From positions 1 to 5,617 of the forward strand of contig CAIZKE010000153.1 in NCBI GenBank assembly GCA_903933475.1: a stretch of DNA of 5,617 bases, in the 5' to 3' direction. Under the pieces are notes generated by a model. It was not told the origin of the DNA. It saw nothing but the letters and a program-made list of their open reading frames with translations, and ran no database searches. Origin of the DNA: an uncultured Alphaproteobacteria bacterium. Lineage in GTDB: Bacteria > Pseudomonadota > Alphaproteobacteria > Caulobacterales > Caulobacteraceae. Both the position numbers and the translations under genes were made by a program. Below are positions 1 through 5,617 of this stretch, piece by piece (position 1 is the stretch's first letter; each line of letters opens with the position of its first letter).

Positions 1-88
1 CTTGCTTGCCTGAACCCACGGCGCATGTTCTGTTCGCCTGTCGCTTACTCGGGCCCTTCGCGCCCACCCGCAGCCGGAATCCCTCAAG
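1..88. other. Leader upstream of the POT transporter gene
   Basis: This stretch lies between the window edge and the transporter start. It is C-rich and contains short T-rich words (for example around 2-8 and 27-33), but I could not pair them into a convincing -35/-10 promoter. A weak purine run, GGAA at about 76-79, lies 9 bases before the ATG at 89 and is the best ribosome-binding candidate. A 136-codon frame opening at 25 runs into the transporter gene in another frame; it is an overlap shadow and not a gene. The real promoter may lie before the window. Confidence 0.4.
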
Positions 89-1981
89 ATGAACATCGTC
101 ATCCTCCTCGGTCTGCTCGTCACCTTCGCCACGGGCATACCCGTGCTGCTCCAGCTGCTGCGGGGCCACCCGAAGGGCCTGATTGTCCTGTTTTTCGCCG
201 AGATGTGGGAGCGGTTCTCCTACTACGGCATGCGGGGCATACTGATCTTCTACCTGACCCAGCACCTGCTGTTCGACCGCGCCGAGGCCAGCTCGGTGTA
301 TGCGTCCTACACGGCCCTGGTCTATCTCCTGCCGCTTCTCGGCGGATTCATCGCCGACCGCTGGCTGGGCTCTCGCAAGGCCGTTGCCTTTGGCGCGCTT
401 CTGCTGGTGGCGGGCCACATCTCCATGGGCTTTGAGGGCCCCCCGGCACGTCAGGACCTGATCTATGGCGGGAGGGTCTATCCAATCGCCGCCGAGGGCC
501 GGATGGATGACCGCGTCGCCCACATCGTGGTGGAGGGCAAGAAGTACGAGTTCGGAGCGCGCGAGGGCGGCGGGATCACCATTCCGGGGGTTCCCATCGA
601 GACCGGCCTGCCCGCCTCGATCCCTGACGGCCAGTTCGAGATCCGGACCCTCCAGGACCCGGGCTCGACCAGCATGTTCTATTTCGCCGTCTCGCTGATC
701 ATCCTCGGGGTGGGCTTCCTGAAGCCCAACATCTCCGCGGTGGTGGGGGACCTCTACCCGCATGGCGATCCCCGCCGGGATTCCGGCTTCACCCTCTATT
801 ATTACGGCATCAATCTCGGCGCCTTCTGGGCCTCCATCCTCTGCGGCCTCCTGGGACAGCACTTCGGCTGGTGGGCTGGCTTCGGCCTGGCCGGGGTCGG
901 CATGTTCCTGGGCTGGGTAGTCTTCATGCTTGGCAAGCCCCTTCTCGAGGGCAAGGGCGAGCCGCCCAACCCCGCGAAGCTGCGCGAGCCTTTCGCCGGC
1001 TTGGTCAACCGGGAGTGGATGACCTACATCATGTCGATCCTGGCCATCGGCATCGTCTTCCTGACGGTTCAGAACAGCAAGCTGGTCGGGGGCGCGCTGA
1101 TTGCGGCCATCATACTGTCCATCGCGGCCCTGGCCTGGATCATCATCCGGGTCTGCAAGACCACGGTGGAGCGCCAGAGGATGGGACTGGCCGCCATCCT
1201 GGTGCTGGGGTCGGTGGTCTTCTTCACCCTCTTCGAGCAGGCGGGATCCTCGCTCAACCTCTTCGCCTCGACCAATGTGGACCTGTCCCTGACCCAGGCG
1301 GGGGGCCACTTCCTTGGCATCCCCTTCGGCACGCCGGAGCAGTTGTCCGCCATCGGCGTGAAGCCGGCGAACTGGTGGAGCTGGATCGATACCTCGGTCG
1401 GCGCCGCCCAGACCCAGTCGTTCAATGCCGGCTTCATCCTGATCTTTGCGCCCCTGCTCGCCGCCCTGTGGACCTGGCTGGGACGTCGCGGGAAGGATCC
1501 AAATCCGACCCTGAAGTTCGGCTTCGGCCTCGTCCAGGTCGGCCTGGGCTTCCTGATCGTGGTCTGGGGTGCCGGCCTGCACGACAGCGCCTTCCGGGTG
1601 CCTCTGATCCTCCTCGGCCTGCTCTACCTCCTGCACACCACGGGCGAGCTCTTCCTGTCGCCCGTCGGCCTGTCGGAGATCACCAAGCTGACCCTGCCCG
1701 GGGTGGTATCCTTCATGATGGCAGTCTGGTTCCTGGCCTCGTCCATCGCCCAGTTCGTGGGCGGCTTTATTGCCGGGCTCCTGGTCACGGAGTCGGTCGG
1801 CGGCGAGGTCCTCGATCCCAAGCTCGCCCTGGATACGGCCATCGGCGGCTTCCAGGCCCTTGGGTGGGCGGGCGTCGGGTTTGGCGTGGTCTTTATCCTG
1901 CTCAGCTTCCTGGTGCGCGGCTGGGCCCACACGGACAAGCCGGTCCGGACCGACGCCGAGGCGGAGACCGCTGCCTCCTGA
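89..1981 (+). CDS. Proton-coupled oligopeptide transporter (POT/PTR family MFS)
   Basis: An inner-membrane carrier that, by family knowledge, imports di- and tripeptides with protons. What is seen: the POT hallmark ExxER in the first core helix (E38, E41, R42, followed by FSYYG); the MFS loop motif GGFIADRWLGSRK (85-97); the helix-4 signature GFLKPNIS with the conserved lysine K212; the PTR2-like YYYGINLGAF (237-246); FEQAGSSLNLF in helix 7 (E383); and the helix-10 acidic residue E520 in GELFLSP. Two extra helices between helices 6 and 7 (about 310-360) fit the 14-helix bacterial layout. At 630 aa it is longer than the usual roughly 500 aa. The excess lies in a loop at about 115-195, a loop at about 394-440 and a hydrophobic N-terminal segment at 3-24. 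The ATG at 89 is chosen because it keeps the full frame; a GTG at 143 is the main alternative. It converges on tldD with a 39-bp gap. Family assignment is firm; the exact substrate is unknown. Confidence 0.95.
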   Translation: MNIVILLGLLVTFATGIPVLLQLLRGHPKGLIVLFFAEMWERFSYYGMRGILIFYLTQHLLFDRAEASSVYASYTALVYLLPLLGGFIADRWLGSRKAVAFGALLLVAGHISMGFEGPPARQDLIYGGRVYPIAAEGRMDDRVAHIVVEGKKYEFGAREGGGITIPGVPIETGLPASIPDGQFEIRTLQDPGSTSMFYFAVSLIILGVGFLKPNISAVVGDLYPHGDPRRDSGFTLYYYGINLGAFWASILCGLLGQHFGWWAGFGLAGVGMFLGWVVFMLGKPLLEGKGEPPNPAKLREPFAGLVNREWMTYIMSILAIGIVFLTVQNSKLVGGALIAAIILSIAALAWIIIRVCKTTVERQRMGLAAILVLGSVVFFTLFEQAGSSLNLFASTNVDLSLTQAGGHFLGIPFGTPEQLSAIGVKPANWWSWIDTSVGAAQTQSFNAGFILIFAPLLAALWTWLGRRGKDPNPTLKFGFGLVQVGLGFLIVVWGAGLHDSAFRVPLILLGLLYLLHTTGELFLSPVGLSEITKLTLPGVVSFMMAVWFLASSIAQFVGGFIAGLLVTESVGGEVLDPKLALDTAIGGFQALGWAGVGFGVVFILLSFLVRGWAHTDKPVRTDAEAETAAS

Positions 1982-1990
1982 CGGCCTGCC

Positions 1991-2019
1991 CCTCGGCGAC
2001 GTTTGGTCAGCCGCCGGGG
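1991..2019. terminator. Weak hairpin between convergent genes, possible terminator
   Basis: Bases 1991-1998 (CCTCGGCG) can pair with 2012-2019 (CGCCGGGG), giving an 8-bp GC-rich stem with one G-U wobble and a 13-base loop. It sits just after the transporter stop and just beyond the tldD stop on the other strand, where a shared terminator would be expected. Neither strand has a T-run after the stem and the loop is rather long, so it is a weak candidate and may simply reflect high GC. Confidence 0.25.
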
Positions 2020-2031
2020 ATCAGCCGCCGG
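2007..2031. repeat. 11-bp direct repeat at the tldD 3' end
   Basis: TCAGCCGCCGG occurs at 2007-2017 and again at 2021-2031, separated by 3 bases, giving a 14-base period. The second copy contains the tldD stop codon (TCA on the plus strand) and encodes its last glycine and serine codons. It looks like a small local duplication in the convergent gap. I assign no function. Confidence 0.5.
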
Positions 2032-3451
2032 AGCCGCCTACCGTCAGGCCGGTGATCTTGAGCGAGGGCTGGCCGACGCCCACGGGCACGGACTGACCCG
2101 ACTTGCCGCAGACGCCGACGCCGGGATCGAAGTCGAAGTCGTCGCCGATCATGGTGACCCGCGTCAGGGCCGTCGGCCCGTCGCCGATCAGTGTGGCACC
2201 CTTCACCGGACGGGTGATCTGGCCGTCCTCGATGAGGTAGGCTTCCGTGCACTGGAAGACGAACTTGCCATTGGTGATGTCGACCTGGCCGCCGCCAAAG
2301 TTGGCGCAGTAGAGCCCCCGCTTCGTCGAGGCGATCATTTCGTCCCGGGGCGTGCTCCCGCCTTCCATCGCCGTATTGGTCATCCTCGGCATGGGGATGT
2401 GGGCGTAGGACTGGCGCCGGCCGTTCCCGGTTGCCGAAAGGCCCATCAGCCGGGCGCTCATGCGGTCGTGCATGTAGCCCACCAGAATGCCGTCCTCGAT
2501 CAGCACGGTCCGGCTGGTAGGCGTGCCCTCGTCGTCGACGGTGAGTGAGCCCCGGCGGCCAGGGAGAGAGCCGTCGTCGTAGACCGTCACGCCCCGGGCG
2601 GCGACCTGCTCCCCGATCCGGCCGGCAAAGGCCGAGGAGCCCTTGCGGTTGAAATCGCCCTCGAGCCCGTGGCCCACCGCCTCATGGAGCAGGACACCGT
2701 TCCAGCCGGCGCCGAGCACCACGTCCATCTCACCGGCAGGGCAGGGGCCCGCCTCTAGGTTGACCAGGGCCTGGCGAAGGGCCTCCTCGGCCTGGCCGCG
2801 CCAGCGGTCGGGAGCGATCCACGCCTCGAATCCGGCCCGGCCGCCGGCACCGGCGAACCCGGTCTCCCGCCGGCCATCCCGCTCCACCGTGATCTGGACA
2901 TTGACCCTGCAGAGGGGGCGGACGTCCCGAATGATCTGTCCGTCGGCCCGCAGGATCTCGACGGTGCGCTGCTCTCCCGCGAGGGAGGCCATCACCTGCA
3001 CGACCCGGGGATCCCGCGCCCGGCACCAGGCGTCGATCTCCTGCAGCAGGGCGACCTTGGTCTCGAAGTCGGGGGAATCGGTAGGGTCCAACTCATCGTA
3101 GAGGCGGTTGTTTGTCGGCCTTGGACCTTCGTCCGCGACACCGGAATAGCCTCGGCGCGCAAGGGCGGCCGAGCCTGCGGCGCGCCTGAGGGCGGCCTCT
3201 GAGACCTCGCTGGAGTGGGCATAGCCAGCCGATTCCCCCGCCACCACCCTGAGCCCGAAGCCGTCGGAGGTGTCGTAGGCGGCGGACTTCAGCCGGCCGT
3301 CATCGAACAGAAAGGACTCGCTGCGCGACCGTTCGAAGAAGATTTCGCCGTCGTCGGCCTCGCCGACCGCATCCGCAAGCACGCGCCGGGCCGTTTCCGG
3401 CTCCAGGCCGTGGGTCTCGATCAGGGAGGCGGATTCGGGAAGGCTGGGCAT
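2021..3451 (-). CDS. tldD: Metalloprotease TldD
   Basis: TldD, 476 aa, is the metal-bearing half of the TldD/TldE (PmbA) cytosolic protease. In Escherichia coli the pair trims unfolded peptides, matures microcin B17 and degrades the antitoxin CcdA. The zinc site is intact: HEAVGH at residues 256-261 gives the HExxxH ligands H256 and H261 with catalytic E257, and C448 in VGVCGKSGQ near the C-terminus is the expected third ligand. Other family blocks are seen: the N-terminal EIFFERSRSESFLFDDG region, EGDFNRKG (264-271), the YDDGSLPGRRG/DDEGTPTSRT stretch, and the C-terminal GQPSLKITGLTVGGSGG. The length is close to the usual roughly 480 aa, so it is complete. The start at 3451 is preceded by GGAG with a 6-base spacer. 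There is no signal peptide, which fits a cytosolic enzyme. It is divergent from coxB and convergent with the transporter. Its TldE partner is not in this window. Confidence 0.97.
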   Translation of the reverse strand: MPSLPESASLIETHGLEPETARRVLADAVGEADDGEIFFERSRSESFLFDDGRLKSAAYDTSDGFGLRVVAGESAGYAHSSEVSEAALRRAAGSAALARRGYSGVADEGPRPTNNRLYDELDPTDSPDFETKVALLQEIDAWCRARDPRVVQVMASLAGEQRTVEILRADGQIIRDVRPLCRVNVQITVERDGRRETGFAGAGGRAGFEAWIAPDRWRGQAEEALRQALVNLEAGPCPAGEMDVVLGAGWNGVLLHEAVGHGLEGDFNRKGSSAFAGRIGEQVAARGVTVYDDGSLPGRRGSLTVDDEGTPTSRTVLIEDGILVGYMHDRMSARLMGLSATGNGRRQSYAHIPMPRMTNTAMEGGSTPRDEMIASTKRGLYCANFGGGQVDITNGKFVFQCTEAYLIEDGQITRPVKGATLIGDGPTALTRVTMIGDDFDFDPGVGVCGKSGQSVPVGVGQPSLKITGLTVGGSGG

Positions 3452-3544
3452 GCGGGACTCCGTCGGGGTTCAAGGCCTCAGAGATAGGGCCTGCGAGCCC
3501 CGACGTCACCCTGCCACACACCCTCGGAAAGGCGTTTGGACCGC

Positions 3545-3573
3545 TTGGCAAGTTCGATGCGAGCGCATATGTA
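3545..3573 (+). promoter_or_regulatory. Possible sigma70-type promoter for coxBA
   Basis: TTGGCA at 3545-3550 resembles a -35 box, followed by a 17-base spacer and TATGTA at 3568-3573, which matches the -10 consensus at only its first three positions. It faces coxB and would give a 5' leader of about 100 bases. The -10 part lies inside the inverted repeat at 3560-3581. The match is modest, and promoter consensus in alphaproteobacteria is loose, so this is a guess from position and pattern. Confidence 0.3.
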
Positions 3574-3581
3574 CGCGCTCG
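3560..3581. repeat. Inverted repeat (possible operator) upstream of coxB
   Basis: CGAGCGC at 3560-3566 and GCGCTCG at 3575-3581 are perfect 7-bp inverted arms around an 8-base, AT-richer centre (ATATGTAC). The 22-bp size and 15-base centre-to-centre spacing of the arms could suit a dimeric DNA-binding protein, and the centre coincides with the possible -10 box. It could also act as a small hairpin in the leader RNA. There is no T-run, so a terminator is unlikely. The regulator is not identifiable from the sequence. Confidence 0.5.
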
Positions 3582-3673
3582 AAGGACCGGGCCTCGGGTA
3601 ACCGTCGGATCGGTGTTCACAGACGTCGGCGGAGCGGCCCCTTTCGGGCGCGTATCGTCCGCGAGTAACGACC

Positions 3674-3680
3674 GAGGGGA
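3674..3680 (+). promoter_or_regulatory. Ribosome-binding site that fixes the coxB start
   Basis: GAGGGGA ends one base before the ATG at 3682; its GAGG core leaves a 4-base spacer, slightly short but strong. It supports 3682 over the in-frame GTG at 3613, which has no comparable site and would add 23 polar residues in front of the signal peptide. Confidence 0.75.
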
Positions 3681-3681
3681 C

Positions 3682-4653
3682 ATGAAGTCTAGGGTTCAAG
3701 GCATTCGGGCGCGGTTCGCGGCGGCAGCCGCAACTGCGATGACTGTGATCTGGGGGCTTCCCGCCCTGGCTTCCGAAAACCTGGTCGGACAACCGACCCC
3801 TGGTGCGATCGGCCTGCAACCGGGGGTGACCCCCTTGAAGCACGACGCGACCTTCTTCCACGACGCGATCCTTCTGCCGATCATCACGGCCATCGTGCTG
3901 TTCGTGCTCGGCCTGCTTGTCTGGGTCATGATCCGCTACAACAAGAAGGCGAATCCAACCCCGGCGAAGTGGAGCCACAACACCGTGGTCGAGGTGGTCT
4001 GGACCATTGTGCCCATCCTGATCCTGACCGTCATCTCGGTGTTCTCGTTCCGGCTCCTTTACGCCTATCACGACATGCCCAAGCCCTACATGACGGTGAA
4101 GGCCACCGGCTACCAGTGGTACTGGGGCTATGAGTATCCCGACAACGGGATCAGCGAATTCGTCTCGAATGTCCTGCCCGAGGACAAGGCCGCCGCCCAG
4201 AAGGTTCCTTACCTCCTCGCCGCGACCGAACCCCTGGTGGTTCCCGTGGGCAAGCCCGTGCGGGTGCTGGTGACGGGTGCGGACGTGATCCACGCCTTCG
4301 CCGTCCCGGCCTTCGGCGTCATCGCGGATGCTGTCCCCGGCCGCGTGAACGAGACCTGGTTCACGATCGAGAAGCCCGGCGTCTACTATGGTAACTGCCG
4401 CGAGCTTTGCGGCATCCAGCACGCCTACATGCCCATCGAGGTTCGCGCAGTCAGCCAGGCCGACTTCGACGCCTGGACCGCATCGAAGGGCGGCTACAAG
4501 GTTGGCGGGGCTCCGGCTCCTGCCGCCACGCCCGCAGTCATCCCGGCCACGGCCCCCGCCGCAGCGCCCGCAGCAACTCCGGCCGCGGCTCCTGCCGCAG
4601 CGCCAGCATCTTCCGCAACGTCTGCGCCCGCCGCGGCGCCGGCGCTGAACTGA
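3682..4653 (+). CDS. coxB: Cytochrome c oxidase subunit II (CuA subunit, aa3-type)
   Basis: CoxB (CtaC), 323 aa, takes electrons from cytochrome c through the binuclear CuA centre and passes them to subunit I; the copper domain faces the periplasm. What is seen: a signal peptide (about 1-30, likely cut after ALA at 28-30); two membrane helices (about 62-86 and 102-126), the second carrying E104, which aligns with the K-channel entry glutamate; the aromatic patch YQWYWGYEY (144-152), with W146 matching the electron-entry tryptophan; and all CuA ligands, namely H204, C239, E241 (backbone), C243, H247 and M250. After about residue 275 comes an Ala/Pro-rich tail of nearly 50 residues. There is no CxxCH haem-binding motif, so this is not a caa3-type subunit with a fused cytochrome c. 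The start at 3682 is chosen for its Shine-Dalgarno site and the signal peptide position. coxA follows after 16 bp, implying an operon. Confidence 0.98.
   Translation: MKSRVQGIRARFAAAAATAMTVIWGLPALASENLVGQPTPGAIGLQPGVTPLKHDATFFHDAILLPIITAIVLFVLGLLVWVMIRYNKKANPTPAKWSHNTVVEVVWTIVPILILTVISVFSFRLLYAYHDMPKPYMTVKATGYQWYWGYEYPDNGISEFVSNVLPEDKAAAQKVPYLLAATEPLVVPVGKPVRVLVTGADVIHAFAVPAFGVIADAVPGRVNETWFTIEKPGVYYGNCRELCGIQHAYMPIEVRAVSQADFDAWTASKGGYKVGGAPAPAATPAVIPATAPAAAPAATPAAAPAAAPASSATSAPAAAPALN
4502..4650 (+). repeat. Low-complexity Ala/Pro tail coding region of coxB
   Basis: The last roughly 49 codons of coxB (about residues 275-323) are mostly Ala and Pro with scattered Thr, Ser and Val, built from degenerate GCN/CCN units such as AAAPAATPAAAPAAAPA. 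The DNA is irregular at third positions, so it is a protein-level repeat and not a clean tandem DNA repeat. It lies beyond the last CuA ligand (M250) and would be a flexible periplasmic extension. It also produces long false open frames on the minus strand, rich in Arg and Gly. Confidence 0.8.
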
Positions 4654-4669
4654 GGTCAGGACAGTACAC

Positions 4670-5617
4670 ATGGCCCACGCATCCGCCGTTCATCACGCTG
4701 ATGATCACGACCACAAGCCGCCCTTCCTGGTGCGGTGGCTCTTCTCCACCAACCACAAGGACATCGGCACCCTCTACATCCTGTTCGCCATCATGGCCGG
4801 GCTTGTGGGCGGCGCCCTGTCCGGGCTGATCCGGCTTGAACTGGCCGAGCCCGGCCTGCAGGTCTTCATCAAGGGGGGCTGGCTCGACCAGCTCGGGCTC
4901 GTCGAGGCTTCAAACCACGGCTACAACGTCGTGGTCACCGCCCATGCCCTGATCATGATCTTCTTCATGGTCATGCCGGCCATGATCGGCGGCTTTGGCA
5001 ACTGGTTCGTCCCGATCATGATCGGCGCGCCGGACATGGCCTTCCCGCGGATGAACAATGTCTCGTTCTGGCTCCTGGTGGCCGCCTGGGTCCTGCTCTG
5101 CCTGTCCCTCTTCGTGGATGGCGGCCCGGGCAAGGGCTTTGGTGGCGGGTGGACGATCTACCCGCCCCTGTCGACCTCAGGTCACACCGGCCCTGCCATG
5201 GACCTCGCCATCCTGTCGCTCCACCTGGCAGGCGCGAGCTCCATCCTGGGGGCGATCAACTTCATCACCACCATCTTCAACATGCGTGCACCGGGCATGA
5301 CCCTGCACCAGATGCCGCTGTTCGCCTGGTCGGTGCTGGTGACGGCCTTCCTCCTGCTCCTGTCCCTGCCTGTCCTGGCCGGCGCCATCACCATGCTGCT
5401 GACGGACCGGAACTTTAACACCCACTTCTTCGATCCCGCCGGCGGTGGCGATCCGGTCATGTTCCAGCACCTGTTCTGGTTCTTCGGCCACCCGGAAGTC
5501 TACATCCTGATCCTGCCCGGCTTCGGCATCATCAGCCACATCGTCTCGACCTTCTCCAAGAAGCCCATCTTCGGCTACCTCGCCATGGCCTACGCCATGG
5601 TGGCCATCGGCTTCGTC
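4670..5617 (+). CDS. coxA: Cytochrome c oxidase subunit I (aa3-type), 3' part beyond the window
   Basis: CoxA (CtaD) is the catalytic haem-copper subunit that reduces oxygen to water and pumps protons. It is open to the window edge, with 316 codons and no stop. The ATG at 4670 lies 16 bp after coxB, with AGG at 4658-4660 as Shine-Dalgarno site. What is seen: a His-rich N-terminus (H3, H8, H9, H13, H15); STNHKDIGTLY (26-36); haem a ligand H92 in VVTAHALIMIFF; D-channel residues N111, D122 (GAPDMAFPRMNN) and N129; LGAINFITTIFNMR; and HPEVY at 274-278, giving CuB ligand H274, proton-gating E276 and the Tyr Y278 that is cross-linked to the His in this family. HPEVY with the Glu marks the A1 (mitochondrial-like aa3) class. 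The frame ends in helix VII, just before the expected CuB His pair (about 324-325) and K-channel lysine (about 353), so these could not be checked. A cbb3 or quinol oxidase is unlikely given the CuA subunit next door. Confidence 0.98.
   Translation, partial: MAHASAVHHADDHDHKPPFLVRWLFSTNHKDIGTLYILFAIMAGLVGGALSGLIRLELAEPGLQVFIKGGWLDQLGLVEASNHGYNVVVTAHALIMIFFMVMPAMIGGFGNWFVPIMIGAPDMAFPRMNNVSFWLLVAAWVLLCLSLFVDGGPGKGFGGGWTIYPPLSTSGHTGPAMDLAILSLHLAGASSILGAINFITTIFNMRAPGMTLHQMPLFAWSVLVTAFLLLLSLPVLAGAITMLLTDRNFNTHFFDPAGGGDPVMFQHLFWFFGHPEVYILILPGFGIISHIVSTFSKKPIFGYLAMAYAMVAIGFV

Larger units (their letters stand above)
3452..3681. promoter_or_regulatory. Divergent tldD / coxB control region
   Basis: These 230 bases separate the divergent starts of tldD and coxB and should hold both promoters. 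I see no believable small gene: the frames crossing it are extensions of antisense or out-of-frame runs over the flanking genes. Near the middle there is a possible promoter facing coxB together with an inverted repeat, listed separately. Two GACGTC palindromes lie at 3502-3507 and 3622-3627, without a known role. I found no clear promoter for tldD on the minus strand. Confidence 0.6.

Noticed and set aside
25..435. 136-codon frame at the window start
   Set aside because: It overlaps the transporter in another frame, is Arg/Pro/Ala-rich with no motif, and lacks a good ribosome-binding site.
871..2055. 394-codon plus-strand frame inside the transporter gene
   Set aside because: It is in a different frame from the well-supported POT gene, with His/Arg/Gly/Pro-rich composition and no recognisable domain. 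It is a shadow.
2003..2548. 181-codon plus-strand frame opposite tldD
   Set aside because: Antisense to the conserved C-terminal part of TldD, including the cysteine metal ligand; codon and residue pattern is that of a shadow frame.
89..3451. A peptide uptake and degradation module formed by the POT carrier and TldD
   Set aside because: The genes are convergent, not an operon, and TldD acts with TldE in the cytosol on larger or unfolded peptides. Proximity alone does not support a shared system.
3613..3681. Upstream GTG start extending coxB by 23 residues
   Set aside because: It would place polar residues before the signal peptide and lacks a ribosome-binding site, whereas ATG 3682 has GAGGGGA directly upstream.
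4502..4650. Possible fused cytochrome c domain at the end of CoxB
   Set aside because: The region has no CxxCH motif and is only Ala/Pro-rich, so there is no haem-binding domain.
3478..4671. 397-codon open frame on the minus strand opposite coxB
   Set aside because: It lies antisense to a fully supported coxB. Its Arg/Gly/Cys-rich start is the complement of the Ala/Pro tail, and it shows no family motif; long false frames are expected in GC-rich DNA.
1..5617. A novel defence, mobile or RNA-based system
   Set aside because: The window is almost fully covered by four conserved housekeeping genes. I saw no regular repeat array, transposase, recombinase, tRNA-like fold or unexplained large non-coding stretch.

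Overview
This is a GC-rich window from an aerobic Gram-negative bacterium, most likely an alphaproteobacterium and perhaps Caulobacterales-like. That placement is inferred from base composition, the style of the proteins and the divergent tldD / coxB-coxA gene order; no database was searched. The content is ordinary core chromosome. I see no rRNA, tRNA, insertion sequence, CRISPR array, prophage or toxin-antitoxin element, and no convincing previously undescribed system.

Layout: (1) 1-88 is a short leader with no firm promoter. (2) 89-1981, plus strand, encodes a complete proton-coupled oligopeptide transporter (POT/PTR family, 630 aa). (3) 1982-2020 is a 39-bp gap between convergent stop codons, with a weak hairpin and an 11-bp direct repeat. 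(4) 2021-3451, minus strand, is a complete tldD metalloprotease gene with intact metal-binding residues. (5) 3452-3681 is a 230-bp divergent control region between tldD and coxB, with a clean 7-bp-arm inverted repeat over a possible promoter. (6) 3682-4653, plus strand, is coxB, subunit II of aa3-type cytochrome c oxidase, with a full CuA site and an Ala/Pro-rich tail. (7) From 4670, plus strand, runs coxA, subunit I of the same oxidase. It is cut by the window edge after 316 codons, just before the CuB histidine pair and the K-channel lysine.

How they work together: coxB and coxA are co-transcribed in all likelihood (16-bp gap, Shine-Dalgarno sequence beside the upstream stop) and form the electron-entry and catalytic subunits of the terminal oxidase. 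TldD acts with its partner TldE/PmbA, not seen here, in peptide proteolysis. The POT carrier imports small peptides using the proton gradient. I see no sequence evidence of a functional link between the carrier and TldD beyond proximity.

The points most worth a second look are two enlarged outward-facing loops and an extra N-terminal hydrophobic segment in the POT carrier, the dyad upstream of coxB, and the low-complexity CoxB tail.
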